Assembly: GCF_016756615.1 (NCBI RefSeq)
Contig: NZ_AP023262.1
Location: forward strand, 3,535,501 to 3,599,500
Source: Mesorhizobium sp. L-8-3
GTDB taxonomy: Bacteria; Pseudomonadota; Alphaproteobacteria; Rhizobiales; Rhizobiaceae
Direction: 5' to 3'
DNA: 64,000 nucleotides
The position numbers and the translations under genes were made by a program. Below the pieces are notes generated by a model, which had not been told where the DNA came from, searched no databases, and saw nothing but the letters and a program-made list of their open reading frames with translations. Shown here piece by piece: positions 16,931-25,668 of this stretch. Every line of letters starts with the position of its first letter. Position 1 is the first letter of the stretch.

Positions 16931-17206
16931 ATGACCGATCTGGTTAGACCGCGTGTCAAATATGTGATCGGGCCCGACGGCAGCCCGCTCACAATTGCCG
17001 ACTTGCCGCCCTCCAACACCAGGCGCTGGGTGATCCGGCGCAAGGCGGAAGTCGTTGCCGCGGTGCGCGGCGGTCTGCTCAGCCTCGACGAGGCCTGTCA
17101 GCGCTACAAGCTGACCACCGAGGAATTCCTCTCCTGGCAGGCGTCGATCGACGAATACGGTCTGGCCGGCCTGCGTACCACCAGGATCCAGCAATACCGC
17201 CACTGA
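16931..17206 (+). CDS. sciP: CtrA inhibitor SciP (DUF1153)
   Basis: The 91-residue protein is a full DUF1153 domain: VKYVIGPDGSPLTIADLPP, RWVIRRKAEVVAAV, then the helix-turn-helix LSLDEACQRYKLTTEEFLSW. SciP binds CtrA at target promoters and blocks its transcriptional activation in the G1-like phase. I chose ATG 16931 (MTDLVRPRVK), the start normal for the family; an ATG-like start at 16910 would add seven residues. It lies 2 kb from ctrA, and its upstream region has a candidate CtrA box. Confidence 0.9.
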   Translation: MTDLVRPRVKYVIGPDGSPLTIADLPPSNTRRWVIRRKAEVVAAVRGGLLSLDEACQRYKLTTEEFLSWQASIDEYGLAGLRTTRIQQYRH

Positions 17207-17225
17207 CGTTTCTTGCCACGCATCA

Positions 17226-17264
17226 AACGAAACGAGGGCGCAGCACTTGCGCCCTCGTTTCGTT
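17226..17264 (+). terminator. Intrinsic terminator after sciP
   Basis: A perfect 16-bp stem (17226-17241 with 17249-17264) encloses the loop AGCACTT. The lower stem is AAC/GTT-rich. It lies 20 bp after the sciP stop. The T-tract is short (GTTTCGTTTCG), so efficiency is uncertain. Confidence 0.75.
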
Positions 17265-17466
17265 TCGCCCGTATGTTGCATCAACCAGACGGGCCCGTTC
17301 AGGATGGGAAGCCGCTCCTCGCGCTGCTGTCCCGGAGCACAACCGGCAGGTACTCCCCGGGGATCCTTCCGTGATGCAACCGCGTCTCGAATGCGAGCCG
17401 CCCGGTCACGCCAGTATCGGGATGGATCTCCCGGAAAGCGCCGCATCGAAGCAGCTTGATGATTTT

Positions 17467-17519
17467 GCGCATGTCTTTATCCGCGAAACCGCGGCTCACT
17501 TTCGGGAGACATGCTTTAG
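17467..17519. repeat. Rhizobial intergenic mosaic-type repeat, copy 1
   Basis: The segment reads GCATGTCTTTATCC, a CGCGAAACCGCGG core, then CACTTTCGGGAGACATGCTTTAG. It closely matches a second copy at 24840-24891. ACATGC ends pair with GCATGT at the start, so it forms a hairpin. It resembles RIME-type repeats of rhizobia. The stop codon of the PqiA-family gene lies inside it. Confidence 0.6.
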
Positions 17520-17959
17520 TCTTCAGCCTTCGCCAGGGCCGAGGCCGCAGCCGTGAGAATCACCGACGCGGCGAAGAACCAGAGCCCTGGCTGGGTGGAT
17601 GCCGTCGCCAGGCCGCTCGTCTTGGCGGCGAAGATCACCAGGGCGACCAGAACGACGTCCAGCATCGACCAGCGCGCCAGCGCCCTGAACCAGCCCGGCA
17701 CCAGACGATGTCCCGCGGCCCCGTCATAGGCGGCGACATGCAGGAGGCCCAGCTTCAGGGCCGGAAATGCGACGGAGAACAGGCCGACGATCGCCGCCAG
17801 CAGCACGTCGCCGCCTGCCCACAGCCCGTAGACCATCGCGGCGAGCGACGGCTCGTCGGTGAAGAGGAAGAGCCGCTCCACGCGAATCAGCGGCAAGACG
17901 ACGCCGAGCGTGAAACTGACGGTCGCGGCGAAGATCAGGAGAGGCAGAAGACGGCGCAT
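17516..17959 (-). CDS. PqiA-family (paraquat-inducible protein A) membrane protein
   Basis: The 147-residue protein has four predicted membrane segments (about 5-27, 42-65, 93-112, 122-140). It carries the PqiA-type signature FSVAFPALKLGLL. PqiA proteins span the inner membrane and, with MCE-domain partners, take part in envelope lipid transport; this short single-unit form stands without PqiB here. Its precise role is unknown. The stop codon lies in a dispersed repeat. Confidence 0.75.
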   Translation of the reverse strand: MRRLLPLLIFAATVSFTLGVVLPLIRVERLFLFTDEPSLAAMVYGLWAGGDVLLAAIVGLFSVAFPALKLGLLHVAAYDGAAGHRLVPGWFRALARWSMLDVVLVALVIFAAKTSGLATASTQPGLWFFAASVILTAAASALAKAED

Positions 17960-18085
17960 CGCCCATCTTGGCGAAGGCCATGATTGCGGGGAAGCCCCAT
18001 TCGACCGCGATGGCCGCCGGGGGACGCAAGCGCCCCGCGGGAAAGCGCCCCCCGGGAAGGAAGCGCCGGGAGGAGGGCCCCGGGA

Positions 18086-18463
18086 TCAGCCGATCATGGC
18101 GCTGCGGCCTTCGCCTTCGGCGTCTCGCATGCGCGCGTCGCGCGATTCCAGCATCTCGGCCTTGGAAAGCTCGGCTTCGGCCTCGGCGAGCAGCGTCTCG
18201 GCCGTCTTCCTCTGTTCCATAAGGTCGTGCTGGGAGTTCTTGAGATTGTCGCGGCGCAGGCGGGCCGCCTTCGCGAAGGTCGGATAGGCAAAATGATTGA
18301 TATCGGTGATGCCGGCTTTCTTCTCCTCGGCGCCGATCTGCATCTCCAGTTCGTTCGCCATCCGGTCGAATTCGGCGATCATCATGTCCAGTTGCGCCAG
18401 CTGTCGGCGTTTCTCGTTGGCCTGAAACTGCTTCAGCCTGACGAGGTTCTCACGTGGCTTCAT
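18086..18463 (-). CDS. fliJ: FliJ-like flagellar export chaperone
   Basis: The 125-residue, almost entirely helical coiled-coil protein has a KPRENLVRLKQFQANEKRRQLAQLD N-terminus typical of rhizobial FliJ. FliJ is the stalk of the flagellar type III ATPase complex and promotes export of rod and hook proteins. ATG 18463 is preceded by an in-frame GTG at 18466. It is divergent from ctrA; this fliJ-ctrA neighbourhood is common in Hyphomicrobiales. There are no other flagellar genes in the window. Confidence 0.75.
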   Translation of the reverse strand: MKPRENLVRLKQFQANEKRRQLAQLDMMIAEFDRMANELEMQIGAEEKKAGITDINHFAYPTFAKAARLRRDNLKNSQHDLMEQRKTAETLLAEAEAELSKAEMLESRDARMRDAEGEGRSAMIG

Positions 18464-18919
18464 CACTCGCTACTCCCGAATACGCATTACATGGAGCTGG
18501 CCCAACCCGCCCCGTCCCGGAAAGGTCCGCTCCGCCGCCCATCCCCCGGCCTCAAAGGAAACAATTCCCTAAAGATTTCGGCCGTCGGTAACCATTCGTT
18601 TACGGGCATTGTTAATCATACGCGTCAGGACTTAAGGCACGGTAAAAATTCCAGCTTCACGGAGCACGCAAACTTCGACCCGAACTAGCGAGTCCGTGGA
18701 GTCGCTTAGAAGAGTTTGTTAATGTGTCGCGTGAGTGGAATTTCTGTGCGATAAATGTTTAGATTCAAGAGGGTGTGCCGAAAAGCTGAAAAGATCCGAT
18801 ATCGCTTGCCAAGCGGAATCAGATTTTGTTAACCATTCGGTGGCAGCCTCCGATTCAGGCAATCACTGCTCCGGCGCCGGAATGCCCGCATCCGGTGCGG
18901 CAGCAGGAAAGGGGATAAA
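18464..18919. promoter_or_regulatory. 456-bp divergent fliJ-ctrA promoter region
   Basis: No gene is supported. The region is AT-richer than its surroundings and has several TTAA or TTAAC half-sites (18612, 18719, 18829) plus a TTAA-N7-TAAA candidate CtrA box at 18632-18646, consistent with autoregulated ctrA transcription. Confidence 0.6.
18632..18646 (+). promoter_or_regulatory. Candidate CtrA autoregulatory box
   Basis: TTAA-GGCACGG-TAAA matches the TTAA-N7-TTAA consensus with one mismatch and lies 273 bp upstream of the ctrA ATG. CtrA is known to regulate its own promoters in alphaproteobacteria; occupancy here is inference. Confidence 0.4.
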
Positions 18920-19615
18920 ATGCGCGTTCTGCTGATTGAAGACGACAGTGCAACCGCACAGAGCATCGAGCTGATGCTGAAGTCGGAAAGCTTCAACGTC
19001 TATACGACGGACCTGGGCGAAGAGGGCGTCGACCTCGGGAAGCTCTATGACTACGACATCATCCTGCTCGACCTGAATCTCCCCGACATGTCGGGCTACG
19101 AAGTCTTGCGGACCCTTCGCCTCTCGAAGGTCAAGACCCCGATCCTGATCCTGTCGGGCATGGCGGGCATCGAGGACAAGGTGCGCGGCCTCGGCTTCGG
19201 CGCCGACGACTACATGACCAAGCCATTCCACAAGGACGAACTGGTCGCGCGCATCCACGCCATCGTTCGCCGCTCCAAGGGGCATGCCCAGTCGGTCATC
19301 GCCACCGGCGACCTGATCGTGAATCTCGATGCCAAGACGGTCGAGGTCGGCGGACAGCGCGTGCACCTCACCGGCAAGGAATATCAGATGCTGGAGCTGC
19401 TGTCGCTGCGCAAGGGCACCACGCTCACCAAGGAAATGTTCCTCAACCACCTCTATGGCGGCATGGACGAGCCGGAGCTGAAGATCATCGACGTCTTCAT
19501 CTGCAAGCTCAGGAAGAAGCTGGACGCTTCGTCGGGCGGCCAGAACTATATCGAGACGGTGTGGGGCCGCGGCTATGTGCTGCGCGAGCCGGAAGACATC
19601 CGCGCCAGCGCCTGA
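18920..19615 (+). CDS. ctrA: Cell-cycle response regulator CtrA
   Basis: The 231-residue OmpR-class regulator has a receiver domain with acidic Asp8/Asp9, phosphoacceptor Asp51 and the KPF lysine, then a winged-helix domain ending in [41 protein letters not shown] is diagnostic of CtrA. It controls polar development, division and flagellar genes, and is phosphorylated through ChpT, encoded 0.8 kb downstream on the other strand. The C-terminus ends in RASA, which resembles the hydrophobic ClpXP degradation tail of CtrA. Confidence 0.97.
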   Translation: MRVLLIEDDSATAQSIELMLKSESFNVYTTDLGEEGVDLGKLYDYDIILLDLNLPDMSGYEVLRTLRLSKVKTPILILSGMAGIEDKVRGLGFGADDYMTKPFHKDELVARIHAIVRRSKGHAQSVIATGDLIVNLDAKTVEVGGQRVHLTGKEYQMLELLSLRKGTTLTKEMFLNHLYGGMDEPELKIIDVFICKLRKKLDASSGGQNYIETVWGRGYVLREPEDIRASA

Positions 19616-19742
19616 CGACCAATCCATTGCCGCAGACGACGAGACCGGGCTTCAAGCGGGGTCTTGCGTCTGCAAACTCGGCTTCCGGAGAAGACGGCAC
19701 GAGCGCCGACAAGCGGATCAACGCTCGCGTTGTCTCCTCTGG

Positions 19743-20111
19743 TCAGGCAGCCAGATCGAACTGGCGGAAGCGCTCCAGCAATTGCGGCCGGTTGAACGGC
19801 TTCAGCAGATAGCCCTGCGCACCGGCGCGCTTGGCACGCATGATGGCACCGATGTCGACCTCGACAAGGCTGACCGCGATCTGCGGCCTGACATGGCCGG
19901 GCAGGGCGCGGACGCGGCGGATGAAGTCTTCCGCGCTCATGTCGGGCAGGGCGCCGTCCACCACGATGATGTCGGGCATGTCGGCCGCGCACATGTCGAG
20001 CGCGTCCTGGCCGTTGTCCGCTTCGATCACCAGCATGTCGGGCCCGTTCAGGATGCGCTTGGCGACCTTCCTGATCACGCTCGAATCGTCGACGAACATG
20101 CAGCGTTTCAT
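19743..20111 (-). CDS. Single-domain response regulator
   Basis: The 122-residue protein is a stand-alone receiver: Asp8/Asp9, phosphoacceptor Asp52 in VVDGALPDM, Ser81 and Lys104 in LLKPF. There is no output domain. Its position between ctrA and chpT, on the chpT strand, suggests a role in the CckA-ChpT-CtrA network. It does not look like CpdR or DivK by sequence wording, so I leave the symbol blank. Phosphate sink or partner-binding functions are both possible. Confidence 0.8.
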   Translation of the reverse strand: MKRCMFVDDSSVIRKVAKRILNGPDMLVIEADNGQDALDMCAADMPDIIVVDGALPDMSAEDFIRRVRALPGHVRPQIAVSLVEVDIGAIMRAKRAGAQGYLLKPFNRPQLLERFRQFDLAA

Positions 20112-20395
20112 GACCGGCCCCCTGACCTGACCAATCCATTCCCGGATCTCGCCGCGAACCTTAGGGGAGCGATCTAAAAAACCGGGAAACGCGTTGGCTA
20201 AACTTGTAGCGACAGGGATTTTGGCGCCGCGCGCGGGCCGTCCACAGCGCGTCGCGTGTTCACGCTAGAGGCTGCAAGTCCCTGACCTGGCGCATGACTT
20301 TTTCCAAAGACCGCTGCAAACTTGCTCGAGGTCTCATTGACCTCATCCGATGCAGCCGGGGAGCCGTCCACACCAGCACCGTCCGGAGACATGCT

Positions 20396-21025
20396 TCAGG
20401 CCGCGGACAGCACGATCTCCTCGGGTGTCGCCCGGATCGAGATGGTCATGCCGGCATCGCGGGCAAGCAGCAGCGTGTAATAGGGCTGAACGGCATGGGC
20501 ATCGATAGGCTCGTCCGGCTTGTGGCCGGAATGCAGCTCCAGGAATTTCGGTGGAACACGGACCATCGGGCCGGCGGCGGACAGCGTGAACTTCGGCTCG
20601 GTCTCGACGTCGTCGAGCGTCACGGTGATCTTGCCGCCGCGCGGAATGGCCCCGATGGCGATCAGCACCAGGTTGAGCAGCAGCTTGACCTTGTTCTTCG
20701 GCAGCAGCGCGCGCTGGCCGTTCCAGACGAGTTCCGGCTTCTCGTTGCGGATGAAGGCGGCGGTCACGGCTTCGGCGTCGCCGGTGTCGATCAGCATGCC
20801 GGCCGAGCCGGCCGCGCCGAAAGCGATACGGGCGAATTGCAGGCGGGCAGAGGCATTGCGGGCGCTGGTGCGGATGAGGTTCATCGCATCCTCGTCGGCG
20901 CCGCCCTCGTCGAGCAGCTCGAGGCCGTTGTTGATGGCGCCGACCGGAGAGATGATGTCATGGCACACCCGGCTGCACAGAAGCGCGGCGAGATCGGCTG
21001 CCGAAAGCGTGAAAAGGTCGGCCAT
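20396..21025 (-). CDS. chpT: Histidine phosphotransferase ChpT
   Basis: The 209-residue protein has an N-terminal four-helix DHp-like domain with phospho-accepting His22 in VCHDIISPVGAINNGLELL. A C-terminal degenerate Bergerat-like ATPase fold (PKNKVKLLLNLVLIAIGAIPRGG) follows that does not bind ATP in known ChpT. ChpT relays phosphate from CckA to CtrA and CpdR. It is 1.4 kb from ctrA in the opposite orientation, with the single-domain regulator further downstream on its own strand. Confidence 0.92.
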   Translation of the reverse strand: MADLFTLSAADLAALLCSRVCHDIISPVGAINNGLELLDEGGADEDAMNLIRTSARNASARLQFARIAFGAAGSAGMLIDTGDAEAVTAAFIRNEKPELVWNGQRALLPKNKVKLLLNLVLIAIGAIPRGGKITVTLDDVETEPKFTLSAAGPMVRVPPKFLELHSGHKPDEPIDAHAVQPYYTLLLARDAGMTISIRATPEEIVLSAA

Positions 21026-21338
21026 TCAGGGGTCTCCGGATCGTCTTTGCCTGCCCTGGAGGAACGTCTCACGGCAGGTGCGAATCACGCTCGTTCTGGT
21101 CGGGATTCGTTTACACAGTGGCTGTTCCGTCAGCAAGAAAACCCATCCCGAGCCTCGCAAGAGGCCACAAACGCGGGGGCGGCGCGTGCTGACGACCATC
21201 GATCCGCCATCTTCATGTGAAAGCTTAATGGTTGAAAAAGGATTACGGCATAGCTTGCCCGTAAGAGGCACCGAACCGCCAGCAAGAGCGGAAGGGGCCG
21301 GGCGTCGGCAGATGTGCTCCCGTACGGAGACAGGAAGC
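21026..21338. promoter_or_regulatory. 313-bp divergent chpT-eipA promoter region
   Basis: No gene is supported. It separates chpT and eipA, which are transcribed away from each other. A TTAA-N7-AAAA half-match to a CtrA box occurs near 21225; I regard it as weak. Confidence 0.4.
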
Positions 21339-21920
21339 ATGTTTTGCAGACTAGAAGACCGGAGCCTTGTCCGGCTGATCGCAGCGTCGTTGTTTTCCCT
21401 CGCCTTCATGGTGATGTCGGCCGGCGCGTCGCGCGCCCAGGAATACACGGCGCAGGAAATCGTCGATTCGGGTCACCGCTTTTTCGGCGCCACCTCCGGC
21501 GGGCTCGGCACGGTGATCGAGAAAATCTTCGCCTCCTACGGCCTGCCTAACGGCTACGTGCTCGGCGAGGAAGGATCGGGCGCCTTCGTCGGCGGCCTCA
21601 CCTACGGCGAAGGAACGCTCTACACCAAGAATGCGGGCGACCATAAGGTATTCTGGCAGGGGCCCTCTCTCGGCTGGGATTTCGGCGGCACGGGCTCGCG
21701 CACGATGATCCTCGTCTACAACCTCGATGATGTCTCCAGCCTGTACAACCGCTACCCGGGCGTGGCGGGCTCGGCCTATGTGGTCGCGGGCCTGGGGTTC
21801 GAGGTCATGCGCAACGGCAATGTGCTGCTCGTGCCGGTGCGCACAGGCGTGGGCGCGCGGCTCGGCGTCAATGTCGGCTATCTGAAGCTGACGGAGCGCC
21901 CGACCTGGAACCCGTTCTGA
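21339..21920 (+). CDS. eipA: Cell envelope integrity protein EipA (DUF1134)
   Basis: The 193-residue protein has an N-terminal signal sequence (LIAASLFSLAFMVMSAGASRA) with a likely Ala-x-Ala cleavage site before QEYTAQEI. The DUF1134 domain follows, with GYVLGEEGSGAFVGGLTYGEG as signature. EipA is a periplasmic beta-barrel-like protein of Hyphomicrobiales needed for envelope integrity in Brucella, where it is linked to CtrA control. ATG 21339 has AGGA upstream; the reading frame continues upstream but without a good start. Confidence 0.9.
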   Translation: MFCRLEDRSLVRLIAASLFSLAFMVMSAGASRAQEYTAQEIVDSGHRFFGATSGGLGTVIEKIFASYGLPNGYVLGEEGSGAFVGGLTYGEGTLYTKNAGDHKVFWQGPSLGWDFGGTGSRTMILVYNLDDVSSLYNRYPGVAGSAYVVAGLGFEVMRNGNVLLVPVRTGVGARLGVNVGYLKLTERPTWNPF

Positions 21921-22062
21921 GCCCGAGAGCCGGGCGGCGCGCGGGCAAGCCTGCGCACCGAAACGATCCGGACCGAGCGGGAGACATCCCAAGTCGGTAC
22001 TGGATTCGCGTCACGGCGATATGGCACATAGGAATGCCTGCCGCTGCAACGGATAGTCGCGT

Positions 22063-23235
22063 GTGATCCAGTCGATACTCTTCTTCGTTCTCGGCTTCCT
22101 GTGCGCGGGATTCATTGCGCTGATGATCGCGCCGGCGTTCTGGCGGCGGGCCGAGATGCTGACGAAACGCCGCATCGAGGCAACTGTCCCGCTCTCCGCC
22201 GCGGAGATACAGGCGGACAGGGACCGCCTGCGGGCCGAGTTCGCGATGTCGACGCGCCGGCTCGAGATGAACCTCAAGTCGCTCGGCGACAAGGCCACTG
22301 CGCAGATGATCGAGATCGAGCGCGGCCGCGCAGAGATGCGGCGGCTCGATGCCGGCACCGCCGATACGCAGAAGGCGATGGCGCAGAGCGAGGCCAGGAA
22401 CGCCGAGCTCGGCGCAGAGCTGGAACGTCGCGAGGACAGGATCCGGGAGTTGGCGGACCGCCTGGCCGAGGCCGAGCGACTGCTCGAGCAGCGCGCGCTC
22501 GAGTTCGAGAAGCTCGGCCGCATGTATGACGAGGCGATGCTCGTCTCCAGCAACCGTCAGATCGAGCTGGTCGCGCGCGAGAGCGACGTCGACAGGCTGA
22601 ACCTCGATATGTCGGCCATGCGCAAGCAGACCAAAGACCACGAGCGGCGCATGCTGGAGGCTGCGGCCGAAGGCAGGAAGGCACGTGAGGCGCTGAAGGT
22701 CGAGACGAAGAAAGTCGGCGACCTCGAGAAGAAGGTGGAGCGATTGATGACGAGCCTTGCCGATCATGAGGAGCGACTCGACCGTCGCGAAAGAGAACTG
22801 GCGCGGCGGCGCAAGGGCGATGCGGCGGAGGATGGTGTCAATCCTTCAGGCGAAGCGCGGCAGTCGGCCCTCTCCAGCGTCGGCGGCGAGGATGCCCGGA
22901 CGATGGTCGAGAAGCTCAAGGAGGACCGCGACCGTCTCGAAGCGCGGCTGATGGCGCTGACCCGCAGCAACCGCAGGCTCCGGACCGATCTCGCCGCGCA
23001 GGGGCGGGGCGAAGAGCCGGAAGAGGAGCTTCGCGAAAACGCGCAACTGCGTGAGGACATCCACGAACTCGCCGCCGAGATGGTCAATATGACGGCTGCC
23101 CAGGAAGGGCCGGACTCGCCGATCCGTGTCGCGTTGGCCGCCCGGCAAGACGAGCCGAGGCCGGATCAGCACGACAAGATCACCAGCCTCGCCGAGCGGG
23201 TTGCGGCGCTGCAGAAGGCCGTTTCACCGAACTGA
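22063..23235 (+). CDS. Membrane-anchored coiled-coil protein
   Basis: The 390-residue protein has one N-terminal membrane segment (about 4-25, FFVLGFLCAGFIALMIAPAF), then nearly continuous coiled coil to about residue 240, a low-complexity linker and a second short coiled coil near 280-330. The start is GTG 22063. Proteins of this form are conserved in Hyphomicrobiales but I know of no assigned function. It follows eipA in the same direction after 142 bp, so an envelope-related role is plausible but unproven. Confidence 0.75.
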   Translation: MIQSILFFVLGFLCAGFIALMIAPAFWRRAEMLTKRRIEATVPLSAAEIQADRDRLRAEFAMSTRRLEMNLKSLGDKATAQMIEIERGRAEMRRLDAGTADTQKAMAQSEARNAELGAELERREDRIRELADRLAEAERLLEQRALEFEKLGRMYDEAMLVSSNRQIELVARESDVDRLNLDMSAMRKQTKDHERRMLEAAAEGRKAREALKVETKKVGDLEKKVERLMTSLADHEERLDRRERELARRRKGDAAEDGVNPSGEARQSALSSVGGEDARTMVEKLKEDRDRLEARLMALTRSNRRLRTDLAAQGRGEEPEEELRENAQLREDIHELAAEMVNMTAAQEGPDSPIRVALAARQDEPRPDQHDKITSLAERVAALQKAVSPN

Positions 23236-23322
23236 CGGAAGGCACTGGGTGTCGACACATCCGGTGGGCGTGGATGGATGTCGTTGGATCCACGCGACCC
23301 GCCTGTGCCAATTCCCGGACAG

Positions 23323-24162
23323 CTACTGTCCTTCCCACAGTTCGTGCAGCGCGATCGCCGAAGCGGCAGCCACGTTGAGGCTGTCGAAACCAGGCGCCAT
23401 GGCGATCCGGGCGGTCCGCATCCTGGCCATCAAGGCTTCGGGCAGGCCTTCCCCTTCGGTGCCGAGGACCAGCGCGATACGTTCGGGCCGGGCGAGGGTG
23501 CGGATGTCGTCTCTGCCGCGCGGCGACAGGGCGACCGGCACGAAGGCGTGGCGTGCCAGAAGCGCAAGTATGCTTTCGGCATCCGGCCCGGCCGCGAAGG
23601 GGACTTTCAGCGCCGCGCCGACCGACACCCTGATTGCCTTGCGGTAGAGTGGGTCGCAGCTCGTGGCGTCGAGGAGCACGGCATCCGCGCCGAAGGCGGC
23701 GGCGTTGCGGAAGATCGCGCCGACATTGTCATGGTTGGCGATGCCGACGAGCATCACGACGAGCGCCCGGGTCGGCAGACCGGCGAGCAAGTTGTCGGCG
23801 GACTGCGTGTCCCGGCGCCGGCCGATCCCCAGGATGCCGCGGTGGATATGGAAGCCTGCGATCGCGTCCATCACCGCCCTGGAGGCGACATAAACAGGCA
23901 GATCAGCCGGCGCCGAGCTCAAGACGCGGCGCAGTCCCTCCAGCCGGTTCTCGAGCACCAAAACGGATTCGACCGTAAAACGCTGCGCACGGAAAAGCAC
24001 GTCGAGGACGACTTTGCCCTCGGCGACGAAGCGGCCTTCGCGACCCACGAGATCACGTTCGCGGATGTTCCTGTAGGGTGCGACACGCGGATCGTCCGGA
24101 TCGTCGATCCGGACGGCATCGGAGCCAGCTATTCCAACCTGTCTTTCGTTGCTTCCGGTCAT
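23323..24162 (-). CDS. SpoU/TrmH-family RNA 2'-O-methyltransferase
   Basis: The 279-residue protein has an N-terminal L30e-like substrate-binding half and a C-terminal SPOUT knot. Motifs are NVGAIFRNAAAFGADAVLL (motif 1), ALVLGTEGEGLP (motif 2) and IAMAPGFDSLNVAAASAIALHELW (motif 3). These enzymes methylate a ribose in tRNA or rRNA using S-adenosylmethionine. The target (for example 23S G2251 or tRNA G18) cannot be assigned from sequence. It is upstream of and divergent from nothing obvious; the ArsR gene follows the same strand. Confidence 0.85.
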   Translation of the reverse strand: MTGSNERQVGIAGSDAVRIDDPDDPRVAPYRNIRERDLVGREGRFVAEGKVVLDVLFRAQRFTVESVLVLENRLEGLRRVLSSAPADLPVYVASRAVMDAIAGFHIHRGILGIGRRRDTQSADNLLAGLPTRALVVMLVGIANHDNVGAIFRNAAAFGADAVLLDATSCDPLYRKAIRVSVGAALKVPFAAGPDAESILALLARHAFVPVALSPRGRDDIRTLARPERIALVLGTEGEGLPEALMARMRTARIAMAPGFDSLNVAAASAIALHELWEGQ

Positions 24163-24203
24163 GCCCTTCGCTTGCCGTGGTTGCGGCGTGAAGGCAAGCC
24201 GGT

Positions 24204-24539
24204 TCAGGTTCCGCTCTTGCGCAACAGCGGCCGTTCAACGGGCTTGCCTGTCCCGAAGATCTCGTCGAGCGTGGCGAGCAAGCTGCGGACGGCCTCCGAA
24301 CGGCAGGAATAATAGATCATCTGGCGGTCGCGCCGTGTCTGCACCAGATCCAGCTTGCGCAGCTTGGCGAGATGCTGGGAAAGCGCCGATTGGCTGAGTT
24401 CCACTTTCTCCGCGATCGCACCGACCGACATTTCGCCCTCGACGAGGTAACTGACGATAGTCAGGCGCTTGTCGTTGCCGAGGAGGTCGAGGAGCGCCGC
24501 AGCGGCCTCGATATTATCGACAAGCTTCTTCGAAACCAT
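24204..24539 (-). CDS. ArsR-family transcriptional regulator
   Basis: The 111-residue winged-helix regulator has the recognition helix in MSVGAIAEKVELSQSALSQHLAKLRKLDLVQTRRDRQMIYYSC. No cysteine pair typical of arsenic sensors is present in the recognition helix (ELSQSALSQH), so it may be a non-metal type of the HlyU/BigR or SmtB-like branch. ATG 24539 has a GGGGG run just upstream. Its target genes are unknown. Confidence 0.85.
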   Translation of the reverse strand: MVSKKLVDNIEAAAALLDLLGNDKRLTIVSYLVEGEMSVGAIAEKVELSQSALSQHLAKLRKLDLVQTRRDRQMIYYSCRSEAVRSLLATLDEIFGTGKPVERPLLRKSGT

Positions 24540-24887
24540 GTTACCCCCGCTCACTCCAGCGCCGCCGGCCGCTATTGGGGGCGATAGCGCCAGTCGGTAG
24601 GCTCCGATTCGTTCGTGACGGTGAATCAGGCTACATTTCTAACTAGTATAACTTTCCAGGACCTTAAAGGCAGATTCAACCATCGCGTGTCGGGCCAATA
24701 GCAAATTCAAAGCGATAGGGCGTCCATTGCACGTCCAGATGGTTCCACGCAGCTCGATCCATTTGTTGCAGCGTCGGATTTGTCCGGAAACCGGAACCCG
24801 CTCTCGGGTCCGGGAGGCACGCTGTAGGTTCTAGATTTGGCGCATTTCTTTGTCCCGAAACCGGTTCCCACTTTCGACAGCCATGCT
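24540..24887. other. Gene-free 348-bp region rich in dispersed repeats
   Basis: No coding region is supported. The right half is composed of mosaic-repeat sequence, including a CCGGAAACCGGAACCCGCTC-type unit near 24783 and the copy at 24840-24891. The left end should carry the ArsR promoter. Confidence 0.5.
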
Positions 24888-24891
24888 TCAG
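24840..24891. repeat. Rhizobial intergenic mosaic-type repeat, copy 2
   Basis: GCGCATTTCTTTGTCC, CGAAACCGGTTCCCAC, TTTCGACAGCCATGCTTCAG aligns along its length with 17466-17519. The repeat abuts the 3' end of the HugZ-like gene, whose stop codon at 24888 lies inside it. Confidence 0.65.
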
Positions 24892-25655
24892 CGCTGCTCC
24901 TGTTCGCGTCCGCTGCGGGCGAGTTCGACGAGCACTTTGCGCAGGTCCGCCGCCGAGGCGAGCGGCTCGGGAAAAAAGACGCGCTGGGTTTCGTCGCCGC
25001 TGGCGATATCGATGCCCTCGGCGTCGAGGCCGGTGATGATCCAGCCGTCGCCGGAGGCCTTGGCGAATTGCCTGGCATAAACCGCGATCGCATCGAGATG
25101 GTCGGCATTCATATGGTCGACGGCGCCCTGTTCCCGCTCCGCCAGCTCTTCGGTCGCGGCGCCTTCGACGACAAGATCGGAACGGTCCAGCAGATAGGCC
25201 TTGCCGAAGCCGCCATTGAGGCTGGCCTTCCGCGGTTCGAGCCTGAAATAGGAAAAATCAGGGAAGCCGGCGTAAAGCTTCGCCTTGGGCTGGCGGTTGA
25301 GATAGCGCCGCTCGACACGCGCCTGGTCCGGCGTTCCGCGTTCCAGGCGCACGGCCGTGCAGGAAAGGGTGATGCGCGGATGCGCCAGCGGATCGCCCTT
25401 GCCCGGTTCGCCGACGAGAAGCGAGCATCGGGAATCAGCGGCCAGTGCCGCGGTGTGGGCGGAGAGCGCCGAGACGAGGATGATCGGCGTGCCGTCCAGG
25501 TCGGTGGCGACCGCCACGCGGCTCGCGAGCGGAGCGCCGTCGGCCGGATCGAGCACGGCGAGCGCGCCGTAGCGGGCGCGGCGGATCAGCGTCCTGGCGA
25601 GACGGATCGCTTCAGCGTCGGTTTCCCGGATCACATCCTTCTTCGCTTCCGCCAT
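24888..25655 (-). CDS. HugZ-like FMN-binding split-barrel protein with DUF2470
   Basis: The 255-residue protein has an N-terminal pyridoxamine-phosphate-oxidase-like split barrel (ARYGALAVLDPADGAPLASRV) and a C-terminal DUF2470 domain with HMNADHLDAIAVYA. This layout matches the HugZ/HutZ haem-utilisation family, cytoplasmic proteins that bind or degrade haem. I chose ATG 25655 (MAEAKK). It lies 13 bp after the CoA transferase gene on the same strand and may be cotranscribed. No haem-uptake genes are nearby, so the substrate is uncertain. Confidence 0.75.
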   Translation of the reverse strand: MAEAKKDVIRETDAEAIRLARTLIRRARYGALAVLDPADGAPLASRVAVATDLDGTPIILVSALSAHTAALAADSRCSLLVGEPGKGDPLAHPRITLSCTAVRLERGTPDQARVERRYLNRQPKAKLYAGFPDFSYFRLEPRKASLNGGFGKAYLLDRSDLVVEGAATEELAEREQGAVDHMNADHLDAIAVYARQFAKASGDGWIITGLDAEGIDIASGDETQRVFFPEPLASAADLRKVLVELARSGREQEQR

Positions 25656-25668
25656 GCCCGACCCCAAA

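Noticed and set aside
20520-21338. Upstream extension of the eipA reading frame
   Set aside because: It runs antisense through chpT, and the signal peptide begins at the ATG at 21339.
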